From the NCBI GenBank assembly GCA_020024645.1, contig JAHHTN010000033.1, positions 1 through 18,996 on the forward strand: 18,996 bases of DNA, written 5' to 3'. The DNA comes from Faecalimonas sp. GTDB lineage: Bacteria > Bacillota > Clostridia > Lachnospirales > Lachnospiraceae. Shown piece by piece: positions 8,464 to 14,383 of the stretch; positions within the stretch are counted from its first letter, which is position 1, and each line of letters starts with the position of its first letter. The position numbers and the translations under genes are program-made. The notes beneath the pieces are model-generated. The model saw only the letters and a program-made list of their open reading frames with translations, was not told the origin of the DNA and searched no databases.

Positions 8464-9108
8464 ATGAAAGTTTTAATTACAGGATTTGACCCATTTGGTG
8501 GAGAGGCCGTTAATCCGGCTTATGAATCAGTAAAATTAATTCCAGATAGAATTAAAGGCGTGGAAATTATCAAGTTAGAAATTCCTACTGTATTTGGTGA
8601 AGCAGGGAAAACAGTTGAGAAGGCTATTGAAGAGTGTCATCCAGATGCAGTGCTTTGTGTAGGACAGGCAGGGAAAAGATCGGATATACAGGTTGAGAGA
8701 GTTGCAATTAATTTGTGCGAAGCTCCCATTCCTGATAACGCGGGAAATCAGCCTATGGATGAGAAATCGCAAGAAGATGGAGATGTGGCATATTTTGCAA
8801 CAGTACCTGTAAAGGCGATGGTGAAAAATATCAATGATCATGGAATTCCGGCAAGTGTTTCTTATACAGCGGGAACATATGTATGTAACAATGTCATGTA
8901 TGATTTACTTTATATTTTAAATAAGAAATATCCAAATATCCGAGGTGGATTTATCCATGTACCATATTCCACACAACAAGGTGTAGGTAAGCCAATTGGG
9001 ACATCGACAATGTCTCTTGAAACAATGGCTCAAGCTTTGGAATGTGCAGTGGAAGCAATTGTAGAAGGAAAAGATGATGTGGAAATTAGTATGGGAATTA
9101 CGGATTAA
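8464..9108 (+). CDS. pcp: Pyroglutamyl-peptidase I
   Basis: This cysteine peptidase of family C15 hydrolyses an N-terminal 5-oxoproline (pyroglutamyl) residue from peptides in the cytoplasm. All signatures are present in its 214 residues, the usual length: the N-terminal LITGFDPFGGE; the GQAGKRSDIQVERVAIN box with catalytic E78; AGTYVCNNVMY with nucleophile C141; and GGFIHVPYS with H165. It is the last gene of the five-gene operon, with AAGGAGG just before its ATG and a hairpin terminator after its stop. The operon has no 5-oxoprolinase (pxpABC), so the released pyroglutamate must be used by genes elsewhere or leave the cell. The assignment is essentially certain. Confidence 0.97.
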   Translation: MKVLITGFDPFGGEAVNPAYESVKLIPDRIKGVEIIKLEIPTVFGEAGKTVEKAIEECHPDAVLCVGQAGKRSDIQVERVAINLCEAPIPDNAGNQPMDEKSQEDGDVAYFATVPVKAMVKNINDHGIPASVSYTAGTYVCNNVMYDLLYILNKKYPNIRGGFIHVPYSTQQGVGKPIGTSTMSLETMAQALECAVEAIVEGKDDVEISMGITD

Positions 9109-9122
9109 AGGTGTTTAAGTAG

Positions 9123-9162
9123 ATAATAGAGCGGGATTAAAATACTCCTGCTCTATTATTTT
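9123..9162 (+). terminator. Rho-independent terminator of the peptide-use operon
   Basis: A 14-bp stem (9123-9136 with 9146-9159, one G-U pair) with a 9-base loop is followed by TTTT at 9159-9162. It starts 15 bases after the pcp stop and closes the operon. Confidence 0.8.
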
Positions 9163-9165
9163 ATA

Positions 9166-9195
9166 CAAAAAAATAGATTGCCGAAACAATCTATT
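9166..9195 (-). terminator. Rho-independent terminator of the 38-residue miniprotein gene
   Basis: On the minus strand AATAGATTG (9195-9187), a 6-base loop and CAATCTATT (9180-9172) make a perfect 9-bp stem, followed by a run of T (complement of the A-run at 9167-9173). It lies 11 bases after the stop codon of the small gene and back to back with the pcp terminator. Confidence 0.8.
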
Positions 9196-9205
9196 CTATC
9201 CATTC

Positions 9206-9322
9206 TTATTCGTCGTCATCTATTTCCTGAGCGCCAATTAAAGCACCGGTTGATGCAGAAACAACTGCTGCGACAATGGCAGCGATAATGCTGATTGCAA
9301 TAATGCCAACTAAAAATCCCAC
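9206..9322 (-). CDS. Small membrane protein of 38 residues, function unknown
   Basis: The minus strand encodes 38 residues from a GTG at 9322 to TAA at 9206. GGAGG (9335-9331) stands 8 bases upstream of the GTG, an ideal ribosome site. The peptide is one hydrophobic stretch rich in Ile, Ala and Val (residues 3-31, such as GIIAISIIAAIVAAVV) with small-residue patterns (SASTGALIGA), then a sharply acidic tail (QEIDDDE). It should be a single-span membrane protein. The gene has its own promoter (9367-9395) and a strong terminator (9166-9195), the pattern of a real free-standing gene. Nothing in it matches a toxin, signal peptide or bacteriocin that I recognise. Whether the initiator GTG is used and what the protein does are unknown. 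Confidence 0.75.
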   Translation of the reverse strand: MGFLVGIIAISIIAAIVAAVVSASTGALIGAQEIDDDE

Positions 9323-9366
9323 TGTAAACGCCTCCGATTCTGAAATACAAATTTTATCTGTCTATT

Positions 9367-9395
9367 ATTATATCACGAAAAACAAAGGCTGTACA
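9367..9395 (-). promoter_or_regulatory. Promoter of the miniprotein gene
   Basis: On the minus strand TGTACA (9395-9390), a 17-base spacer and a perfect TATAAT (9372-9367) point at the GTG at 9322, giving a leader of about 35 bases. Four of six -35 bases match consensus. Confidence 0.65.
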
Positions 9396-9404
9396 TATCT
9401 TTTC

Positions 9405-9434
9405 AAAAATAACAGATAGGGAATCGTTATTTTT
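9405..9434 (-). terminator. Probable terminator of the XRE-cupin gene
   Basis: AAAAATAAC (9434-9426 on the minus strand) pairs with GTTATTTTT (9413-9405) as a 9-bp stem that includes the stop codon at 9427; GAT and ATC inside the loop can extend it. The stem is AT-rich and short, so some transcripts may run on into the downstream miniprotein gene. Confidence 0.5.
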
Positions 9435-9999
9435 GATGAAAAGGATTTGGTGTGTGTACAGTTAGAAATCGGGTAATACTGTTCGTGTCATTTTTCCAGT
9501 TATGAGAAAGATTGGAATGTACATGTGCAGAATCACCAGGATATAGATGATAAATATCATGTTCAATCTGTAAAGTTAAGATACCTTCTAAGATATATAT
9601 AAATTCCTCGCCGTCGTGGGAATAAAGTTCTAATTCGCCATCTTCTTGTAAAGAAGGCATAACTTCAACAAGTCTTGGGAGTAAATCGAAATCTTTTGCG
9701 TGATTTGTTAGAGGATATTCAATAATTTCAGGGTTGATGACAGTGGATTTTTGCTCATAGCGTCTTACAATATGAATATCGTTTTGTTTCATATTGGTAG
9801 TGAAAAAACTAGATAGTTCTACTTCTAAAACTTTTGAAATCTTATCTAAAGAATCTATTGCGATGCTAGTCATTCCGCGTTCTAATTGTGAAAGAAATCC
9901 AATAGAAAGTCCAGTGTGTTCACTTAGGTATTTTAATGTATATTTTTTTTCGGTGCGTAAATTTTTAATTCTAAGACCGATGATTGTATTTGTATCCAT
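9427..9999 (-). CDS. XRE-family regulator with C-terminal cupin domain
   Basis: This 190-residue regulator has an N-terminal Cro/C1 helix-turn-helix at about residues 8-62 (motifs IKNLRTEKKYTLKYLSE, GLSIGFLSQLERG and SIDSL-type recognition), a linker, and a cupin_2 barrel at about 115-185. The barrel carries HDGEEFIYILEG and LYPGDSAHVHSNLSHNW, the two cupin motifs. XRE-cupin regulators usually sense a small molecule, often an amino acid, amine or related metabolite. The longer frame could begin at a TTG (10014), but GGAG nine bases before the ATG at 9999 favours the ATG. A consensus promoter lies just upstream. The gene is divergent from hypED, so it is the first candidate for sensing hydroxyproline or proline and controlling those genes. 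Family certain; target inferred. Confidence 0.92.
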   Translation of the reverse strand: MDTNTIIGLRIKNLRTEKKYTLKYLSEHTGLSIGFLSQLERGMTSIAIDSLDKISKVLEVELSSFFTTNMKQNDIHIVRRYEQKSTVINPEIIEYPLTNHAKDFDLLPRLVEVMPSLQEDGELELYSHDGEEFIYILEGILTLQIEHDIYHLYPGDSAHVHSNLSHNWKNDTNSITRFLTVHTPNPFHQK

Positions 10000-10041
10000 T
10001 CTTGTTATCTCCAACCTCGTTTCTTCTGATTATATTTTTTT

Positions 10042-10070
10042 ATGATATTACCAGTTGATTCTAATGTCAA
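10042..10070 (-). promoter_or_regulatory. Promoter of the XRE-cupin gene
   Basis: On the minus strand a perfect TTGACA (10070-10065), 17-base spacer and TATCAT (10047-10042) predict a start near 10035, about 36 bases before the ATG at 9999. Confidence 0.75.
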
Positions 10071-10107
10071 GTCAAGATGATTCTATAATACAAAAAATCG
10101 TTCCTAT

Positions 10108-10121
10108 CTATATGTATATAG
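10108..10121. promoter_or_regulatory. Inverted repeat between the two divergent promoters
   Basis: CTATAT and ATATAG flank a two-base centre (GT). The site lies between the XRE-cupin promoter and the hypED promoter, and weaker symmetric flanks (ATCGT at 10097, ACGAT at 10126) surround it one base off centre. It is a possible operator for the XRE-cupin regulator. The sequence is AT-only apart from three bases, so chance is a real alternative. Confidence 0.35.
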
Positions 10122-10156
10122 CATTACGATACGTTTTATTTTGATAGAAAAATAGC

Positions 10157-10185
10157 ATGACAAAAGAATAACAATGTGCTATAAT
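10157..10185 (+). promoter_or_regulatory. Promoter of hypED
   Basis: ATGACA (10157-10162, five of six consensus), a 17-base spacer and a perfect TATAAT (10180-10185) predict a start near 10192, about 39 bases before the hypE ATG at 10231. Confidence 0.78.
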
Positions 10186-10203
10186 GAAAAAAGCAGACGA
10201 AAA

Positions 10204-10219
10204 TTTCATTATAATGAAA
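10204..10219. promoter_or_regulatory. Perfect 16-bp palindrome in the hypED leader
   Basis: TTTCATTATAATGAAA reads the same on both strands and lies between the predicted transcription start and the hypE ribosome site (GGAGG at 10222-10226). Its right half, with the next base, repeats exactly the 11-mer TATAATGAAAA that begins at the -10 box (10180-10190), 30 bp upstream. This suits a repressor site acting as a roadblock and may be bound by the XRE-cupin or GntR regulator. Confidence 0.5.
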
Positions 10220-10230
10220 ATGGAGGGAAT

Positions 10231-11142
10231 ATGAAAACACCAAATGTAATTAATATCCAAAAATTTTCTGTGCATGATGGAGACGGCATACGGACAACTA
10301 TTTTTTTCAAAGGTTGTTATCTAAACTGTTGGTGGTGTCATAATCCGGAAAGTCAGAGTTTTGTGCCAGAAGTTATGATTAACACAGAGAAGTGTACAGG
10401 TTGCCGTGCCTGCGAGGAGGTTTGTCCAGAAAAGGCAATTCATATAGAAAATTGTAAGCAATGTACGGACAGAGAAAAGTGCAAAGTGTGCAGTTCTTGC
10501 GTAGACTATTGTGTAAATAATGCAAGAGAAGTGGTAGGTAAAGAGTATACAATTGCAGAATTAATGAAAGAAGTAGATAAAGACTATATGTTTTATGAGG
10601 CGTCTTTTGGGGGTGTAACACTTTCAGGTGGAGAAGTGATGGCACAAGACATGGAATATATAGAAGACTTTTTGAAAAAATTAAAGAGAAAAGGCTATAA
10701 TGTCACGATTGATACATGTGGATTTGCACCACAGAAAAATTTTGCTACTGTCCTTCCATATGTAGATACATTTTTGTATGATATCAAATTAATGGATGAA
10801 GAAAAACATAAAAAATATATGGGACAGAGCAATGAACTGATTTTCACTAATCTGAAATATTTAAGTGATAATGGAGCAAGAATTTATATTCGTATTCCGG
10901 TTATTGGTGGAGTGAATGACAGTGATGAAGAAATACAAGCGATTATTTCATATTTAAAAGGGAATATTTCAGTGGCACAGGTAAATCTGTTGCCATACCA
11001 TGATATTGCAAGTAGTAAGTATCAGAGGTTAGATGTTACATATAAAGGACAAGAATTTACTGTTCCATCTAAAGAGAGAATGGAAGAGTTAAAAGAGATG
11101 TTCCAGAAGAATGGTTTTACAAACACCAAAATAGGAGGTTAA
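10231..11142 (+). CDS. hypE: Glycyl-radical enzyme activase for hydroxyproline dehydratase
   Basis: This 303-residue radical-SAM enzyme installs the glycyl radical on its partner HypD. The radical-SAM cluster motif CxxxCxxC is at C29, C33 and C36 (KGCYLNCWWCHNPES), preceded by the family signature QKFSVHDGDGIRT. An inserted ferredoxin-like domain follows, with Cys sets at 55/58/61/65 and 84/87/90/94, plus two extra cysteines at 75 and 78. Then come the SAM-binding TLSGGEV (near 130) and later barrel strands (DTCGF, YDIKL, RIPVI). The frame is open 57 bases further upstream, but the ATG at 10231 has GGAGG in front and the upstream stretch contains the promoter -10 box, so the short start is preferred. 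The gene ends three bases before hypD starts, which fixes its partner. Confidence 0.93.
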   Translation: MKTPNVINIQKFSVHDGDGIRTTIFFKGCYLNCWWCHNPESQSFVPEVMINTEKCTGCRACEEVCPEKAIHIENCKQCTDREKCKVCSSCVDYCVNNAREVVGKEYTIAELMKEVDKDYMFYEASFGGVTLSGGEVMAQDMEYIEDFLKKLKRKGYNVTIDTCGFAPQKNFATVLPYVDTFLYDIKLMDEEKHKKYMGQSNELIFTNLKYLSDNGARIYIRIPVIGGVNDSDEEIQAIISYLKGNISVAQVNLLPYHDIASSKYQRLDVTYKGQEFTVPSKERMEELKEMFQKNGFTNTKIGG

Positions 11143-11145
11143 AAG

Positions 11146-13518
11146 ATGGAAAGAGGAATGAACGAAAGAATCCGTAAGTTAAGAAAACAGAGTTTGGAGA
11201 CAGAGCCACATATTTACATGGAAAGAGCAGATTTAGAAACAGATGCATATATGATGTATGAAGGAAGCGTATCTGTACCAGAACTTCGTGCGTTGGCATT
11301 TAAACATTTTATGGAAAACAAAACATTATGCATCAATGACGGAGAGTTGATTGTGGGGGAAAAAGGAGATGGACCACAGGCCGCACCATCATTTCCAGAG
11401 TTATGTTGTCATACAGTAGAAGACATGGAAATTATGAATGCGAGAGATTTGATTTATTTCCGTGTGACAGAAAATGATTTGAAATTGCAAGAAGAGAAAA
11501 TTATTCCTTTCTGGGAAAAACGTTCTGTTCGTCATAAAATTTTAGCAAATATGAGTCAAGAATGGAAAGATGCTTATGCAGCAGGTATTTTCACTGAGTT
11601 TATGGAACAACGTGGACCAGGACATACAGTGGGTTCTGAAAAAATTTATAAAAAAGGATTTTTAGATTATAAAAATGATATTATCAAAGAAAGAAATAAT
11701 TTGGATTTCTTAAATGATAAAGAAGCATTAGATAAAAAGGCACAGTTGAATGCAATGGAAATTTGTTGTGATGCCATTATTATTTTAGGGGAAAGATACG
11801 CACAATACGCAAGAGAACTTGCAGAGAAAGAAACAGATGAAACACGCAAAGCAGAATTACTTCAGATTGCAGCGAACTGTGATGTAGTACCTGCCCATGC
11901 TCCACAGACATTCTGGCAGGCAATTCAGATGTATTGGTTCGTTCATCTCGGAGTAACAACAGAATTAAATCCATGGGATGCTTATAGTCCGGGAAGATTT
12001 GATCAGCATTTAAACCCATTCTATCAGAAAGATACAGAAGAAGGAATTTTGGATGATGAAAAAGCGTTAGAATTATTAGAGTGTTTATGGGTGAAATTTA
12101 ATAACCAACCAGCGCCACCGAAAGTAGGTGTTACTTTAAAAGAAAGTGGAACATATACAGATTTTGCTAACTTAAATACAGGTGGTATTACACCAGATGG
12201 AGAAAATGGTGTTAATGAAGTAAGTTACTTGATTTTAGATTGTATGGATGAGATGAAATTGTTACAACCAAGTTCGAATGTACAAATTAGTAGGAAAACA
12301 CCGACAAAATTTTTAAAACGTGCTTGTGAAATTTCCAGAAAAGGATGGGGGCAGCCTGCTTTCTACAATACAGAAGCAATTATTCAGGAATTATTAAATG
12401 CAGGAAAAACTATCGAAGACGCTAGACGTGGTGGAACAAGTGGATGTGTAGAAACGGGTGCATTCGGAAATGAAGCTTATATCTTAACAGGATACTTTAA
12501 CCTTCCAAAGATTTTAGAATTAACATTATATAATGGATACGACATTGTAAGTAAAAAACAAATTGGTCTTCCTCTTGGATATGCAAAAGATTTTAAATCT
12601 TATGAAGAATTATACGATGCATATAAGAAACAAATTGAATATCTTGTAGATCTTAAGATTGAAGGAAGCAATATTATTGAGAAAATCTATGCAGAATATA
12701 TGCCAGCACCATTCCTTTCTATTATTACAAATGATTGTATTTCAAAAGGAAAAGATTACAACGCTGGAGGAGCAAGATACAATACAAACTATTTGCAAGG
12801 TGTAGGTATTGGAACAATTACAGACTCTTTAGCAGCAATTAAATACAATGTATTTGATGAGAAGAAGTTTACAATGGAAGAGCTCATCGAAGCAATGGAA
12901 CATAACTTTGAAGGATATGAACGAATTGGAAACCTTGTTCGTAACAAAACGCCAAAATACGGAAACGATGATGATTATGCAGATGGAATTATGAAAGATG
13001 TATTTAATTTCTATCAGAAAACAGTTACAGGCAGACCGAACATGAAGGGGGGAACATATAGAGTAAATATGTTACCAACAACTTGCCATGTATATTTTGG
13101 AGAAGTAATGAATGCAAGTCCAAATGGACGTCTTGCTCAAAAACCGGTTTCAGAAGGGATTTCTCCTGAAAAAGGTGCAGACGTAAATGGACCAACAGCA
13201 GTAATTAAATCTTGTGCAAAAATGGATCATTTAAGAACAGGTGGTACATTGTTGAATCAGAAGTTTACACCAAGTGTTGTTGCAGGTGAAGAAGGTCTTA
13301 CACATATGGCAGATTTAGTACGAGCATATTTTAATATGGATGGACATCACATTCAATTTAATGTTATTGATAAAGAGACATTGATTGAAGCGCAAAAACA
13401 TCCAGATGAATATAAAGATTTAATTGTTCGTGTTGCGGGTTACAGTGACCACTTCCGCAATTTAAGTAAAGCATTGCAGGATGAGATTATTGAAAGAACA
13501 GAGCAGTCGTTTAACTAA
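11146..13518 (+). CDS. hypD: trans-4-hydroxy-L-proline dehydratase (glycyl-radical enzyme)
   Basis: This glycyl-radical enzyme dehydrates trans-4-hydroxy-L-proline to (S)-1-pyrroline-5-carboxylate in the cytoplasm of gut anaerobes; a P5C reductase then gives proline. At 790 residues it has the HypD length. The catalytic thiyl C434 and base E436 lie in GGTSGCVETGAFG, and the radical glycine G765 in RVAGYSDHF. Known HypD active-site residues occur at the numbers I recall for the Clostridioides difficile enzyme: F152, H160, D278, S334, D339, F340, Y450 and T645. This excludes pyruvate formate-lyase and makes choline or glycerol lyases unlikely. Translation starts at an ATG with AGGAGG inside the end of hypE, so the two are coupled. 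No P5C reductase gene (proC) is in view. A strong hairpin follows the stop. Confidence 0.96.
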   Translation: MERGMNERIRKLRKQSLETEPHIYMERADLETDAYMMYEGSVSVPELRALAFKHFMENKTLCINDGELIVGEKGDGPQAAPSFPELCCHTVEDMEIMNARDLIYFRVTENDLKLQEEKIIPFWEKRSVRHKILANMSQEWKDAYAAGIFTEFMEQRGPGHTVGSEKIYKKGFLDYKNDIIKERNNLDFLNDKEALDKKAQLNAMEICCDAIIILGERYAQYARELAEKETDETRKAELLQIAANCDVVPAHAPQTFWQAIQMYWFVHLGVTTELNPWDAYSPGRFDQHLNPFYQKDTEEGILDDEKALELLECLWVKFNNQPAPPKVGVTLKESGTYTDFANLNTGGITPDGENGVNEVSYLILDCMDEMKLLQPSSNVQISRKTPTKFLKRACEISRKGWGQPAFYNTEAIIQELLNAGKTIEDARRGGTSGCVETGAFGNEAYILTGYFNLPKILELTLYNGYDIVSKKQIGLPLGYAKDFKSYEELYDAYKKQIEYLVDLKIEGSNIIEKIYAEYMPAPFLSIITNDCISKGKDYNAGGARYNTNYLQGVGIGTITDSLAAIKYNVFDEKKFTMEELIEAMEHNFEGYERIGNLVRNKTPKYGNDDDYADGIMKDVFNFYQKTVTGRPNMKGGTYRVNMLPTTCHVYFGEVMNASPNGRLAQKPVSEGISPEKGADVNGPTAVIKSCAKMDHLRTGGTLLNQKFTPSVVAGEEGLTHMADLVRAYFNMDGHHIQFNVIDKETLIEAQKHPDEYKDLIVRVAGYSDHFRNLSKALQDEIIERTEQSFN

Positions 13519-13530
13519 ATATAGTATAAT

Positions 13531-13577
13531 ATAAAAATAAGAAGCACATTTCGGGGGAATGTGCTTCTTATTTTTAT
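13531..13577. terminator. Long bidirectional terminator between hypD and the GntR gene
   Basis: Arms 13531-13550 and 13558-13577 are perfect inverse complements over 20 bp around a 7-base loop (TCGGGGG). The core AAGAAGCACATT is flanked by A-runs on the left and T-runs on the right, giving T tails on both strands. The GntR stop codon (13574-13576) lies inside the right arm. Confidence 0.92.
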
Positions 13578-14224
13578 TCGTGATGGTATTCGCTTAAGGC
13601 ACTATCTTTTCCAGTCATAAAGTGATCAGTGGTTAAAATAGCATATGCATTTTCATAATCATTGCTTCGCATATATTGTACCATTTTCTTTAAGTTTGCA
13701 TTGGTCTTTTCTATTTGCATGCCGTTTTTTAGGGAATATAACCCCATGCGAATAAGTTCAAAAAGATTACTTTCATAGAATTTGTTAATTCTTGTATTAT
13801 CAAAAATACTAACAATTTCTAAGTGCATTTTTGTATCGGCAACTTCCCACTCATACGGGTTATTTGCTACGGCACACATTCGAACAACTTTTTCTTCGAT
13901 GCGATAAGAATATTCTTCAAATCGGTTAGAAGAAAAAATGAGTTTAAAGGCAGAACCTTCAAAGAGTTCTCTTAATTGATAAATTTCTTCGATGTCTTTA
14001 TTTGTAATTTCTTTTACTGTCATAGATTTGTGGTAGCCGGAAACAATTAATCCCTCTGCTTGTAACATTTTAATAGCAGTTCTTACAGGATTACGACTCA
14101 TTTCCAATTCTTCGGTTAAAATTGCTTCGGTAAGAGGCATTCCAGGAGGATAAGTTAGATTTAGAATGTTATGTTTAATTGTATGATAAGCCTTATCTGC
14201 AAGAGACTTGTTTTGCGTTGACAT
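13574..14224 (-). CDS. GntR-family regulator of the FadR/FCD subfamily
   Basis: This 216-residue protein has a winged helix at about residues 8-72: YHTIKHNILNLTYPPGMPL, then LEMSRNPVRTAIKMLQAEGLI, the standard GntR pattern. An all-helical FCD ligand domain follows (about 80-205), with the usual R-LFEGSA opening and a D-x-x-x-H (D129-H133 area, ADTKMHLEIV) that often binds a metal and an organic acid. The ATG at 14224 has GAGG seven bases upstream; the ribosome site is part of a 10-bp palindrome (AGGTGCACCT). The gene is convergent with hypD and divergent from the GH89 gene, so either the glycosidase or the hyp genes could be its target. FCD ligands are usually carboxylic acids or sugar acids. 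The family is firm, the ligand unknown. Confidence 0.92.
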   Translation of the reverse strand: MSTQNKSLADKAYHTIKHNILNLTYPPGMPLTEAILTEELEMSRNPVRTAIKMLQAEGLIVSGYHKSMTVKEITNKDIEEIYQLRELFEGSAFKLIFSSNRFEEYSYRIEEKVVRMCAVANNPYEWEVADTKMHLEIVSIFDNTRINKFYESNLFELIRMGLYSLKNGMQIEKTNANLKKMVQYMRSNDYENAYAILTTDHFMTGKDSALSEYHHE

Positions 14225-14234
14225 AGGTGCACCT
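14225..14234. promoter_or_regulatory. Palindrome over the GntR ribosome site
   Basis: AGGTGCACCT is a perfect 10-bp palindrome immediately before the GntR start codon and overlaps its GAGG ribosome site. It may be an autoregulatory operator or a small RNA fold hiding the ribosome site; at this length chance is possible. Confidence 0.35.
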
Positions 14235-14306
14235 CTTTCTTAGTTATTCATGTATCCATTTTATATAATAGAAAAGAAAAAAACAAGAGAAGAATGTATA
14301 GGAAAA

Positions 14307-14335
14307 TTGTATTTGCGTATAACGTGTGATATGAT
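14307..14335 (+). promoter_or_regulatory. Probable promoter of the GH89 gene
   Basis: TTGTAT (14307-14312), a 17-base spacer and TATGAT (14330-14335) place a start near 14342, about 42 bases before the ATG. The -35 box is weak (three of six), which suits an activated or regulated promoter. The bases from the -10 on (TATGATGAAAA) differ at one position from the 11-mer at the hypED promoter. Confidence 0.5.
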
Positions 14336-14383
14336 GAAAAGGTTACATAGTATTTACAGAAAATATTTAATGGAGGAGAACAA

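Noticed and set aside
10000..10014. TTG start extending the XRE-cupin protein by five residues
   Set aside because: GGAG is correctly spaced for the ATG at 9999, while the TTG sits directly against its only GAGG.
10174..10230. Upstream in-frame extension of hypE (19 extra residues)
   Set aside because: It would include the -10 box and predicted transcription start, lacks a ribosome site, and other activases begin near the ATG at 10231.
11146..13518. Pyruvate formate-lyase or choline TMA-lyase
   Set aside because: Pyruvate formate-lyase has two adjacent cysteines instead of GCVE, and choline lyase has different pocket residues; all HypD positions match.
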